64,000 nt of DNA from Symbiodinium natans (taxonomy: Eukaryota; Sar; Dinophyceae; Suessiales; Symbiodiniaceae). Positions 1-10,739 of this stretch are shown in pieces. The stretch is from positions 402,501 through 466,500 of the forward strand of contig CAJNDS010002646.1 in assembly GCA_905221605.1 (NCBI GenBank). The letters run 5' to 3'. Under the pieces are notes generated by a model. It had not been told where the DNA came from, did no database searches, and worked only from the letters and a program-made list of their open reading frames with translations. Each line of letters begins with the position of its first letter. Position 1 is the stretch's first letter. Made by a program: the position numbers and the translations under genes.

Positions 1-640
1 CCTGCGAGCTGGCATGGGTTTTAGGGGGGTTTAGGGTTTAGGGTTTAGGGTTTAGGGTTTAGGGTTTAGGGTTTAGGGTTTAGGGTTTAGGGTTTAGGGT
101 TTAGGGTTTAGGGATTAGGGATTAGGATTCAGGGTTCAGGGTTTAGAGGGGCTTAAGGGAGGGTGTTAGGGGGTTCTTAGTGGGGGGTTTAGGCGGCTTA
201 GGGTTGAGGGGTTTAGGGTTCAGGGTTTGAAAGGCTCCCCCCAAACCCCCAATAGACTCCTAAACAAAAGGCCCAAAAGCCTGGACAAAACCAGCACAAC
301 GCAATGACCCTAAACCCTAAACCCTAAACCCTAAACCCTAAACCCTAAACCCTAAACCCTAAACCCTAAACCCTAAAACCTAAACCCTAAACCCTAAACC
401 CTAACCCCTAAACCCTAAACCTAAACCCTAAACCCTAAACCCTAAACCCTAAACCCTAAACCCTAAACCCTAAACCCTAAACCCTAAACCCTAAACCCTA
501 AACCCTAAACCCTAAACCCTAACCCTAAACCCTAAACCCTAAACCCTAAACCCTAAACCCTAAAAACTTAAACCCTAAACCCTAAACCCAAAACCCTGAA
601 CCCTGAAACCTGAACCCTGAACCTTGAACCCTAAACCCCA
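1..640. repeat. head-to-head telomeric tracts (TTTAGGG then CCCTAAA)
   Basis: TTTAGGG heptamers (27-235, decaying rightwards) face CCCTAAA heptamers (308-640) across about 70 bp of unique DNA. This is the fold-back arrangement seen many times in the window. Confidence 0.95.
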
Positions 641-2060
641 AGACAAGGCACCTGGTTCTCAATCTGGCAAGCCATGGTCATCCTCGTCTCTGGCGCTGTG
701 GGGTTCAGGGGGTTTAGGGTTTATATGCTTCTAGGGATTAAGGGTTCAGGGCTAGGGTATCTCTGGTATTTATCAGTAGGGTATCTCGGGGAGGCTTGTG
801 GGTGAGCATGAAGAGGGCGGGTATTCTTGTTGCTGCTTTTGGATTCGGCATCTGGGATGTCGATTGCGGGTGATACACTTTGTTTAACAGTTTGAGCGCC
901 AAGGCCCCGAAGACGAGCCAAATCAGATAAATGCCAGTGCATCCACAACCCAAGAAAACACAGCTCAAGAGCGACTGTGCTGACAAACAAGCGGTCTAAA
1001 GGCACTCGTGCTTCTACAGAGCAGACATGTTGCCTATACACCAACCCTCAATACACCCTGAAATCAAGACTAGGAACGAAAGAACTTGTGTGTGGGGGGC
1101 TGTTTTGGAATGTCTGGCTCTACAGGGTTGGAGGCGAGAGCTCTGTCTCTTTGGGTTCAAGGTTAGGGTTTGGGTCTAGGGCTTGGGGTTTACTTAGGGT
1201 GGGGGCGGGGGAGGCGTTCACTCAGTTTAGTCACAAGACCTGCTTGCATGGATCCTCCACAGAGCAATGGCCGGATCCCGGGAATCATGTCAAAAAGTTG
1301 GGGGGGGGGGGGGGGGGGGCTTAGGGTTTAGGACTCAGGAATGTATGTCGGAGTGCTCCGCGTTGCAGCTGAGAAGCTGATCTCTGGTCACCAGCATCCT
1401 TGATACGGGGTCAGGCTCTGTGCCAACCAACCCTAGAGAACCCGTAAACTCGACTGGTGGGGCTTACGTTTTGAAAGCCCAACGTCCAGTACCCTGACCA
1501 CTACTTCTCTGCACTTGGCACCCCCTCTGACTACAACAGCCCCACACCCTAATCCTAAACCCCAAACCCTAAACCCTAAACCCTGAACCCTAAACCCTAA
1601 ACCCTAAACCCCAAACCCTAAACCCTAAAGCCTGAACCCTAAACACAGGGCTTCGGGCTCAGAGCTTGCCGGCTTAGGGATCTGCGTCGAGTTGAACGGC
1701 CAGGGTCGAGGATTCGGGGTTCCAGTTTGGGGGGTTTACGATATTTGGGGTACCTTCTTGGGGTCTTTCTTGCAAGGGATCCTTCTATTTGGGGGTCTAG
1801 ATAAGGGGGTCCCTTCATGTTCGTAAACCCCCATTTCGGCGGAAGTGCGGAAAATTTCCTGCCGACCATCTCGGTCACTGAGCTCTCAACGCTCTAAACC
1901 TCCAGGAGCCTGTCCTCCATCAACGCGGAAACAGGTGAGATGCTTCAACCCTAAACTCCCAGAACCCTCAAGCCAAACCAACCCTAAAGTGAAAAACCGA
2001 AACTCCATAAACCCTAAACCCTAGACCCATAACCCATCTCCATAACTCATAACCCTAAAC
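641..2060. other. degenerate telomeric sequence, no clear gene
   Basis: Decayed TTTAGGG/CCCTAAA words, an island at 640-700 that could hold a 40-nt exon, and G-runs at about 1,300-1,320. Several ORFs run through decayed repeat and are not credible genes. Confidence 0.6.
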
Positions 2061-2142
2061 CAATCAAGCGGCTGCCGGGCAGTCTCGTAGTGGTGCGCTA
2101 CCAACATGTGCCTGGGGCTGCTGCGCGAGCCGAGCCCATGGG
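2061..2142 (-). CDS. exon candidate, unrecognised
   Basis: Open frame reading HGLGSRSSPRHMLVAHHYET then ARQPLD, between an AG and a donor GTTTAGGG that is the first telomeric heptamer of the flanking CCCTAAA tract. The plus strand is also open here (RLPGSLVVVRYQ...). Minus is preferred because the Lon gene is on that strand. Confidence 0.35.
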
Positions 2143-2164
2143 CTACTTAATGAAGGTTTATGGA

Positions 2165-2335
2165 GTTTATAGGGTTTAGGGTTTAGGGTTTAGGGCTTAG
2201 GTTTAGGGTTTAGGGTTTAGGGTTTAGGGTTTAGGGTTTAGGGTTTAGGGTTTAGGGTTTAGGGTTTAGGGTTTAGGGTTTAGGGTTTAGGGTTTAGGGT
2301 TTAGGGTTTAGGGCTTAGGGTTTAGGGTTTAGGGT
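2165..2335 (+). repeat. TTTAGGG tract
   Basis: About 24 heptamers, nearly perfect. Confidence 0.95.
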
Positions 2336-2879
2336 CCTTTCGGTCGGAGTGGCGAATCCATGGGCCGAGGTTGCGGGCTTCCTGTCAGTGGGGCTTCGGG
2401 CCTATTATGGTTTGTTAGGGTTTAGGGTTCTTGTCGCCCATGTCGCCACCTTGATTAGGAGCGAAAAGCGTTCAAAATGACAGGACTACATGCTGCAATC
2501 TCGATTCAAGTTGCCCCCACCGCCTTTCGGATCGGAAGCAGCTAAACCCTAAACCCTAAACAACCATGAACCCTAAACCCTAAACAACAGTAGAGCACTG
2601 GCGTTTAGGGCTTTCGGGCATCAGGCCTGCCGCATCTTCGACCCAAAAGCCCCGAAGCCCTGAACTTCTGTGAACTTAAGCAGGAAACCCCACTTCCCTA
2701 AGCCCCCCGCTAGAAGCCACAAATCTCTGCAACCCCAAACCCTAAACCCCAAACCCAAAACCCCAAACGTTAACCCTAAACCCTAAACCCCAAACCCTAA
2801 GACCTAAACCTTAAACCCAAAACCCTGAACCCTAAACCCTAAACCCTGAACCCTGAACCCTGGGCTCCCAGCATCTCAC

Positions 2880-2936
2880 GCTGCTGCTCGGACAACGCCA
2901 GCTCGAGCTGGGAAGTGGTCATGTTCCTCAGCAGCA
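2880..2936 (-). CDS. exon candidate, helical
   Basis: Reads LLRNMTTSQLELALSEQQ, rich in Leu/Glu/Gln as in an alpha helix, after CCCTAG and before a consensus-like GTGAGA donor. It is flanked by a degenerate CCCTAAA tract on the left and TTTAGGG on the right. Product unknown. Confidence 0.45.
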
Positions 2937-3007
2937 CTAGGGTTTAGGGTTTGGGGTTTGGGGTTTAGGGTTTAGGGTTCGGGGTTTGGAGTTTAGGGTT
3001 TAGGGTA

Positions 3008-3008
<1 letters not shown>

Positions 3009-3042
<34 letters not shown>
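3009..3042 (+). repeat. poly-C run, about 34 nt
   Basis: Uninterrupted C run at the end of a TTTAGGG tract. Such runs are prone to length error. Confidence 0.9.
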
Positions 3043-3043
<1 letters not shown>

Positions 3044-3192
3044 CCTTCCCATCTGTAGGGGCGCTTGAGTACCCTGGAAGCTGTGGTCACTTGGGACACG
3101 TGGCGATTCCAAACATCTGGGACGCTTGTGTCACGTCACTTGGGGCACTTGAAGCTGGGTCGCTTGGAGCACTTGGCTTGGTCGTTTGGGGT

Positions 3193-3413
3193 TTTAGGGT
3201 TTAGGGTTAAGGGTTCAGGGTTCAGGGTTTAGCGTTTGGGGTTCGGGTTTGGGGTTTGGGGTTTGGGGTTTAGGGTTTAGGGTTTAGGGTTTAGGGTTTA
3301 GGGTTTAGGGTTTAGGGTTTAGGGTTTAGGGTTTAGGGTTTAGGGTTTAGGGTTTAGGGTTTAGGGTTTAGGGTTTAGGGTTTAGGGTTTAGGGTTTAGG
3401 GTTTAGGGTTACT
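3193..3413 (+). repeat. TTTAGGG tract
   Basis: About 30 heptamers; the left part is degenerate (TTTGGGG, TTCAGGG), the right part perfect. Confidence 0.95.
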
Positions 3414-4344
3414 GTATAAGGGAACCTTGAACCAAAAAAACAAAGTAAAGGGTAATTACCACTGGGCTACCAAGTCTGTGAGTCTGTGAGTGTGTGAGCG
3501 TGTGTCGTCTTACCGTCGAGAGGCATGGCCTGAAGTTTAGATTGTAGTCTTGCGCCTCAACCACGAAGATAAACCCGAAATCCCCTAAACCCAGAACCCT
3601 AAACCCTAGAACCCCTAAACCCTAAACGCCTAAACCCTAAACCCATAACCCCCTAAACCCCCGAACCCTAAACCCGAAATTTTCAGAGGCAAGCAGCGAG
3701 TCGGGAAACAGGACTGCCTCCGCGACGGCGTTTTGTGGCCCCTGGTGCTCTTGCAGGCTTGGGGTTTCGGGTCGGGTGTTGGACGGTCTGGCAGGGTTTA
3801 GGGTTTAGGGTTTCGGGTTTAGGGTTTAGGGTTTAGGGTTCAGGGTTTAGGATTCAGGGTTTAGGGCTTCAGGGTTTAAAGTGTGGGGCTGCAAAGGCTT
3901 GTTTTCGGGTGCTGAAGAAAAGGAGTCTAAAAGGGGCTGGAGGGGTGTAAGCAACCCAATGTTCCCAAAAGCTCACATCACGAAATATTCGAGGGGCCTT
4001 GGGGTTTTAAGGGCTTTTGTTCCAGGACTTTGGTTACCGACACGCATTGACCAAAGTACTGCAGCAAAAGAAAGCCACATGAAAGCTCAGCGATTGATGC
4101 CTCAACATCTGAGAGCGCCGCAGCTGGACAAACTCAGCCGCAAGCACAACGTCATCTTTAACATAAAGGTCCCTAAACCCTGAACCCTGAACCCTGAACC
4201 CTGAACCCTAAACCCTGAACCCTGAACCCTAAGGCCTAAACCGGAAACCCTCAAGCCTAAACCCTAATTAACTCCAAACTTCCTAACACTCCAAGTCTTT
4301 AACATCGATCTTGTCGCGCCCTGAGCCCGGAAGCCATCTGGGCA

Positions 4345-4512
4345 TCAATATCGCCGCTCCCTCTGGCCGGTATGAGGGTTTGTCACGAGATGCTTCCAGC
4401 CACGGAGGTACCACAGGACGTGATCAAAGTCATAAATGACGATTCCTCCTGGATCCCCCCATGCGGGGAGAGCATTCACGACTTCCTCCTCTGACGCCCA
4501 GTGCGCAAAACC
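4345..4512 (-). CDS. probable last exon with stop codon, unrecognised
   Basis: After a good acceptor (CCTGTTGCTTCAG) 55 codons stay open to TGA. The product is rich in aromatic and acidic residues, for example FAHWASEEEVVNALPAWGD and YDFDHVLWYLRGWKHLVTN. No family is recognised. A CCCTAAA tract lies downstream and a long TTTAGGG tract (4,530-4,742) upstream in the transcript sense. One of the better non-Lon coding calls because of its length and clean end. Confidence 0.6.
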   Translation of the reverse strand, partial: GFAHWASEEEVVNALPAWGDPGGIVIYDFDHVLWYLRGWKHLVTNPHTGQRERRY

Positions 4513-4529
4513 CTGAAGCAACAGGTTCC

Positions 4530-4742
4530 TAGGAGTTTAGGGTTTAGGGTTTTTAGGGGTTTTAGGGTTTAGGTTTAGGGTTTAGGGTTTAGGGTTTGTT
4601 TAGGGTTTGTTTAGGGTTTTGGGTTTTGGGTTTTGGGTTTTGGGTTTTGGGTTTTGGGTTTTGGGTTTTGGGTTTTGGGTTTAGGGTTTAGGGTTTAGGG
4701 TTTAGGGTTTAGGGTTTAGGGTTTAGGGTTTAGGGTTTGGGG
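4530..4742 (+). repeat. TTTAGGG tract with a TTTTGGG sub-block
   Basis: A homogeneous run of TTTTGGG (about 4,612-4,680) sits inside standard TTTAGGG repeats, a sign of local spreading of a variant. Confidence 0.95.
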
Positions 4743-5930
4743 TACAATGAAAAACCTGAAACCCTAAAGTCTAGTCACCCGAAGCCCCCAAATCTCCCAA
4801 AAACACAAGAATCCAAACACCCTGAAACCCATAAAACCCCCAAAGTTCAAACACAAACCCCAGAACCCTGCAAAACCGAAACCATGAACCCCTCAACCCT
4901 TTGCAACCGCAACAACTTTGAAGCCTAACCCTGGTCCCAACCTTCTTGTCCTCACCGTCGCCCCCCTGAGAAGAGACCGGATTTCTGGGATTTCGAGAAC
5001 CCTCTATACATCTTTGAAGGTCCTAGAAAACCCAGAGGGCTTTTCGGGTGTTGAGGGCTTCTAGGTTTGTAGGACTCTAAGGGTTTCAGGGCTTCAAAGG
5101 TTTTGAGGGCTTAAGGCTTCCAAGGTCCTAGACAACAACCCAAGCCCTAACCTTTGGCCATAAGCTACTAGGGCTTTGAAGTGTTCGTGTTTTGTAAAGA
5201 ACCCTACGGCCCTAAACCCTAAACCCTAAACCCTAAACCCTAAACCCTAAACCCTAAACTGCATCGAGGCCTGCATCGCCGTGGTCGGGATGCGACTGGC
5301 ATCTAGCCCTCCAAAACCTGAGCTTGGCAGTCGCGTGGCGCACCACGGCCCTCCACCCTGAACCCAAACGTCTTTGAACCCTAAACCCTAAACCCTAAAC
5401 CCTAAACCCTAAACCCTAAACCCTAAACCCTAAGAACCCTTAACCCTAAACCCTAAACCCTAAACCCTAAACCTGGAAACCCTCAACCCTGAACCCTAAA
5501 CCCTAAACCCTAAACCCTCACCACAAACAAGGGCCCCGACCCGGCGCCATCTGGTCACCCCTCCAGCCCCCGAGGCTGAGCCCAAAAAAAGAAGTCTGCG
5601 GGGCAGCCACGAAGTCTGCAAACAACTGAAGGCTTAGGTTTTAGGGTGAAGGGTTTAGGGTTTAAGGTTTAGGGTTTAGGGTTTAGGGTTGCCACGAAGT
5701 CTGAAAAACAAGTGAAGGCTTAGGCTTCTGAGGGCTTTGGGCTTCGAGGATTAGACTTAGAGGTTTAGAGGTGTAGGGGGTTTAACAGTTTAAAGGTTTG
5801 GAGGTTTCGAGGTTTAGGATCTAGGGTTTGGGGTTTCGGGCTTCTCTAAACTAAATTATGGTCCCCTCCAGGGTCCTCCCCCCCCCCCTTATCTTCAGGA
5901 CATCCAGGAAAAAGACCGAATTTAAAGGCC
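4743..5930. other. degenerate telomeric words, CCCTAAA tracts and islands
   Basis: CCCTAAA tracts lie at 5,211-5,258 and 5,373-5,515. The island at 5,530-5,635 is open on both strands; its end is duplicated at 5,691-5,724. No gene can be assigned. Confidence 0.6.
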
Positions 5931-6529
5931 TGTCCACTTGCCAGACTTGAAGGGGGCTGAGGGCTTATGGGGTGTGGGCTGGTAAGGGCGCACGTGATAC
6001 AGAGTATACTCCCTACAGTTCAAGAGGGCCCTGAACCTACATAACCCCCCATATGGACTCGAAACTTTGAAACCCTAAACCCCAAACACCAACTACTAAG
6101 CCCTACACCCCCGGAGTCCTCCACTCAGACCCGTGTTTCAGGGATTTAAGGTCTATGGGCCGGGGTTTAGGATTTCAGCGTTTGGGCTTGGGGTTGCACG
6201 GCTTTTCAGGGTAGGGCTTAGGGCTTAGGGTTTAGGGTTGCTTGAGTTTAGGAACCTGGTTCCTAAACCCCAAACCCCAAACCCTAAACCCGAAACCCCA
6301 AACCCTAAACCCTAAACCCTAAAGCCTAAACCGGCTCGGAGGGCTGGCAGAGGCCAAGGTTTCCAGCAACTGCCTCTCACATCCGTACCTTTGCAGGCTC
6401 TTGTGCTCCTAAAAACCGAAATTTCTTGAACTCTAGATCTTAACTTCTGAAATCTAAGCCCCAGCACCTATACCATAATCTGCCTCGACCCGGAAAGAAA
6501 ACCCTACAATCTTACAACCCCCCCCCCCG

Positions 6530-6595
6530 CAATAAAGCTTCTCGCACCACGCTCCTCTCCAGGCGTTGCCGCAGAGACCGGGGCAGCTTTATGCC
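6530..6595 (-). CDS. exon candidate, basic
   Basis: After CTCCCCTGCAG the frame reads GIKLPRSLRQRLERSVVREA. The 3' edge is not fixed. The plus strand reads ALPQRPGQLYALQ. Product unknown. Confidence 0.35.
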
Positions 6596-6811
6596 CTGCA
6601 GGGGAGGGTTCGGGTTTTCGGGTCGAGGGGGTGTTGGGTTTCGGGGCGCCTGGACCCTAAACCCTAAACCCTAAACCCTAAGCCCTAAACCCTAAACCCC
6701 AAACCCTAAACCCTGAACAGTTTAGGGTTAAGTGTTTCGGCTCAGGGTTTAAGGGTTTGGGGATGTATGTAGGGACAAGGCTCGACCCGGGCCAGGCCTC
6801 CCAAGCCCGAC

Positions 6812-6945
6812 ATTTAGGGTTTAGGGTTTAGGGTTTAGGGTTTAGGGTTTAGGGTTTAGGGTTTAGGGTTTAGGGTTTAGGGTTTAGGGTTTAGGGTTTA
6901 GGGTTCAGGGTTTAGGGTTTAGGGTTTAGGGTTTAGGGTTCAGGG
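6812..6945 (+). repeat. TTTAGGG tract
   Basis: Near-perfect heptamers with occasional TTCAGGG. Confidence 0.95.
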
Positions 6946-7139
6946 TGGTTGGGGTCTTAAGGTTTAGGGATTAGGGTCAACGAGTCGAGGAGCCCGAAAC
7001 CGCAAAATCTGAAGCCTCGGGTCAGTGACGGTGCCCTAATCCCTAAACCTTAAACTCTTGTAGGTTGGGAGTTTATGTTTAGGGCTTGGGGCTTGGAGTG
7101 GAGGGTTTGGGGTTTCGGGTTTGCTTGGGGTTCAGGGTC

Positions 7140-7355
7140 TAGGGGATTTAGGGGTTTAGGGGTTTAGGAGGTTAGGGATTTTTGGGGTTTAGGGGCTAGG
7201 CGGCTTAGGGGTTTAGGGGTTCAGGGGTTTAGGGGTTTAGGGGTTTAGGAGTTTAGGGGTTTAGGGGTTTAGGGGTTTAGGGGTTTAGGGGTTTAGGGGT
7301 TTAGGGGTTTAGGGGTTTAGGGGTTTAGGGGTTTAGGGTTTTAGGGTTTTAGGGT
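7140..7355 (+). repeat. 8-mer variant tract TTTAGGGG
   Basis: More than 15 copies of an octamer with one extra G, instead of the heptamer. Confidence 0.95.
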
Positions 7356-7807
7356 TTTTGCTGAAGGCTCTTGCCAAACAACATGGCATCAGCTTGGGCC
7401 CGGGGTACGTCGTCACGAGCCTACACCCCAAGCCACCCCGGAGCCAACACCAACAAGGGCTTAGGGCTTTTAATGGCTTTACAGGTATGGGGCTCGGTGT
7501 TTAGGGCTTCAGGCTACGGCTTGGTTTGCATTTGACAATTTACCGGGGCAGGGGGGTGCGCGGGGTGTTGGCAAAGTAGCACGTCTTACCCCTTTCTTTT
7601 GGGTTCCCTGGTACGGTGCGTTGGCGATTTTCTGATCATTCCTCCTGAGCCTTCTGGGAGCTTCTGGTGTCTTGCCCACATGCCCCCAAGAGCACCCTCT
7701 CTGCACGCGCCTGGGCAGCTACCACACGACACACCCTCGACATTCCCCAACCCCAAACCCCAAACCCCTCACCCCCAAACCCCAACCCTACCCCCCAAAA
7801 GTCTGAA

Positions 7808-7997
7808 CCCTAAACCCCAAATTAAACCCTAAACCCTAAACCCTAAACCCTAAACCCTAAACCCTAAACCCTAAACCCTTAAACCCAAACCCTAAACCCT
7901 AAACCCTAAACCCTAAACCCTAAACCCTAAACCCTAAACCCTAAACCCTAAACCCTAAACCCTAAACCCTAAACCCTAAACCCTAAACCCTAAACCC
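7808..7997 (-). repeat. CCCTAAA tract
   Basis: About 26 heptamers, almost perfect. Confidence 0.95.
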
Positions 7998-8208
7998 GCC
8001 CGCCACCCCTCTCACCTCTGTTGGGGGTAGGCGGGCGCAGTCGAGCGCTCAGCGAGACCACGGCAGGCTCTGCTAGGCTGCAGAGCCTGCCAGGCACACT
8101 CCTGAGAGGGTCGCCTAGCTAGAGTCGCCTAGCTCGTCTCAGATATATATTAGTACCCTAACCGCAGGGGGGGGGTCCTTTTTCAATTCCTGGCGGCTCC
8201 TGGCCCTG

Positions 8209-8270
8209 ATCCTGGCCCTGGCCCTGGCCCTGGCCCTGGCCCTGGCCCTGGCCCTGGCCCTGGCCCTGGG
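8209..8270. repeat. CCTGGC hexamer microsatellite
   Basis: About ten copies. It gives long open frames on both strands (Gly-Gln or Arg-Ala) that are not evidence of a gene. Confidence 0.95.
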
Positions 8271-8339
8271 GCTGGCGCCCTGGTTCTGGCCTTGGGCTGG
8301 CCGGCCCCCTCCTGGCTTTGGGTTGGCCCCTTCCACTGG

Positions 8340-8870
8340 CAGAAAGCTGCCAAAGAAGGCCCTGGAGCTGATTTTTGCCATTGTGGAGACTCTTCACGCC
8401 CTGAAATTTTCTGTGAGAGGGCCCTTCGGCCCAGACCGTCCCCTGCGCAAAACCTGAGGGGTGGGTCCTTTGCCTTCTGCCCCCAAGTGACCTCCGAAAT
8501 CAAGGGACACCCTCAGCACCCCCTCAAAGTCGCAAATGTCCGAGGCAGTGCCAGTAAGCAGGGGGGCCTTAAACCCTTCCAGTAGGAAGGCTGCCAAAGA
8601 AGGCCCTGGAGCTGCCAGGAAGCCCTGAAAGGTCCGACCCCTCGCTTTGACCGCTCTAGTGAGTTTCGTTCTCTGGCCAAGTGAGCTTCGACGTGGGGGG
8701 GGATTCTTGCAAAACCTGCAGACTCTTCACGCCCTGAATTTTCTGTGAGAGGGCCCTTCGGCCCAGACCGTCCCCTGCGCAAAACCTGAGGGGGGGGTCC
8801 TTTGCCTTGTGCCCCCAAGTGACCTCCGAAGTCAAGGGACACCCTTGGCACCCCCTCAAAGTAGCCAAAG
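8340..8870. repeat. direct duplication in a GC-rich block
   Basis: The segment starting GACTCTTCACGCCCTGAA at 8,388 recurs at 8,721 (offset 333) and stays similar for about 150 bp. A 27-bp piece at about 8,344 also recurs at 8,588. Overlapping ORFs mirror the duplication. Confidence 0.9.
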
Positions 8871-9171
8871 TCCCACCTTCTGGCCCCAGATGATCTCCGA
8901 CTTCCTAGTGTCCCAATCAGCCACTGTTCCCAAGTGACCCCCCCAAGAAATCGCCAACAGCTCGCCTCAAGTTCGGCAAGAGTTCACGACTCGCAAATAT
9001 CCCAAGCATTCGCAGTGTTTTATCTTAGTGTGCTCTGAACATGCTCGATATGTGAAATTTGAATGGCTGGCTTGGCTTTGGCTGGCTCCGGTTTGGTTTC
9101 GTGATGAGTATTGTTTGGGTGGCCTCGGGGTGGGCATGTCTTCACACTACTGCGTTCAGCTGACCAATGCT

Positions 9172-9290
9172 ACACCCTAAACCCTAAACCCTAAACCCTA
9201 AACCCTAAACCCTAAACCCTAAACCCTAAACCCTAAAACCCTAAACCCTAAACCCTAAACCCTAAACCCCAACCCCTGGACGCCTAAACC
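9172..9290 (-). repeat. CCCTAAA tract
   Basis: About 16 heptamers. A TTTAGGG tract (9,372-9,600) follows after an 80-bp island. Confidence 0.95.
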
Positions 9291-10063
9291 CCCTGAACCC
9301 CGAAAAATCTGCCTTCACAGCTCTGGTTGGCCGTGGCACCGGCCACGCCGCCTGCGCACCTGGAGTTCGGGGTTTATGGTTTAGGGTATAGGGTTTGGAG
9401 TTTGGGGTTTAGGGTTTAGGGTTTAGGGTTTAGGGTGTAGGGTTTAGGGTTTAGGGTTTGGGGTTTAGGGTTTGGGGTTTAGGGTTTGGGAGTCTATGCG
9501 TTCAGGGGCTTAGGGTCGTAGGGTTTGGGGGCTTTGAGCTGGGGGTTTAGGCTTTAGGGTTTTGGGTTTTGGGTTCAGGGTCTAGGGTTTATGTGTTTAG
9601 GGCCCCTTAACCCTAACCCCAGACGCGGAACCAGCACCTGAACACCCAAAACCCTTGAAAAAATGCAACCTAGACCCAATACCTTTGAACCCTAAACGCC
9701 TGACCCTAAAGCCTATAAGTTTCGGTAGGGTTTAAGGTCTTAGGGTTTACAAGTTTGGGGCTTTTCAGGCCCTGAACAAAATGCACTTCAGGGCTTAGGG
9801 TTAAGGATTTAGGGCAGCTAAGCTCAAGCCGGGTCGTGAGGGCCGGGCAAACCGGCAGCCATCGCTGTAAGAATTGCTGGACGACCTCGCCCGCTATACC
9901 CTACTTAGGAAGGGTTTAAGGTTGGGAGTTTGGGGTTTTGGGAATGGGGTCCCCAAATGTGGAAGATCTTGATCTTGGCAGCTTGCAATTCTTGATGACG
10001 CGGATGCTAGCTCTTTGGGACGACTAGACAACCTGCCAACCACCGCTTTGAAAGCTTGTTCAT

Positions 10064-10515
10064 TTCTTCGTGGCTAAGGGTCATTTCTTCGTGGCTAAGG
10101 GTCATTTCTTCGTGGCTAAGGGCACTTTCCTCGCTAAGGGCCATTTCTTGGTCGCTAATGGCCATTTCCTTGGCGTTAAGGGTCATTTAAGGGTCATTTC
10201 TTCGTGGCTAAGGGTCATTTTTTCGTGGCTAAGGGTCATTTCCTTCGTGGCTAAGGGTCATTTCCTTCGTGGCTAAGGGTCATTTCTTCGTGGCTAAGGG
10301 TCATTTCTTCGTGGCTAAGGGTCATTTCTTCGTGGCTAAAGGTCATTTCTTCGTGGCTAAGGGCCATTTCTTCGTGGCTAAGGGTCATTTCTTCGTGGCT
10401 AAGGGTCATTTCTTCGTGGCTAAGGGTCATTTCTTCGTGGCTAAGGGTCATTTCTTCGTGGCTAAGGGTCATTTCTTCGTGGCTAAGGGTCATTTCCTTC
10501 GTGGCTAAGGGTCAT
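10064..10515. repeat. 21-bp satellite
   Basis: About 20 copies of a 21-bp unit (GTGGCTAAGGGTCATTTCTTC), more variable at the left end. Because 21 is a multiple of 3 it reads AKGHFFV on + and SHEEMTL on -, giving long but spurious ORFs. No start context or flanking gene supports translation. Confidence 0.97.
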
Positions 10516-10516
10516 T

Positions 10517-10597
10517 TCCCCTTCCGCCCTCCCCCCCCCCCTCCATCCCCCCGCCCCCCTCCCCTCCCGACCCCTCCCCCCCCCCCCCCCCCCCCCC
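10517..10597. repeat. C-rich tract
   Basis: Poly-C broken by T, A and G, at the left edge of the satellite block. A similar tract lies at 18,302-18,322 on the right edge. Confidence 0.95.
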
Positions 10598-10739
10598 CGT
10601 GGGTGGCTTCAATAGGGTCTATTTGGAAGCTTGGAAGCTGGGACTCGGGTTTTCTTATAGCCATACACGTTTCCACGAGGGTACGCTGCTGTCACGTCAG
10701 TCGTACTATGGAGGCCTCAGGAACAAGAACCAGGTAGTT

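Noticed and set aside
1-640. Left edge as a true chromosome end
   Set aside because: The terminal TTTAGGG tract is short and degenerate and is followed by a tract in the opposite orientation; identical structures occur throughout the window.
2069-2155. Plus-strand exon reading RLPGSLVVVRYQ
   Set aside because: Well-formed, but the minus strand is equally open and agrees with the strand of the Lon gene. The same applies to plus-strand readings at 5,532-5,631, 38,062-38,169, 38,371-38,481, 40,575-40,697, 55,269-55,389 and 59,286-59,413.
8139-8503. Arg-Ala and Gly-Pro repeat ORFs
   Set aside because: Come from the CCTGGC microsatellite and are open on both strands.
10251-10508. Seven-residue repeat proteins (AKGHFFV / SHEEMTL)
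   Set aside because: They are the 21-bp satellite read in frame; no start context, splice site or neighbouring gene.
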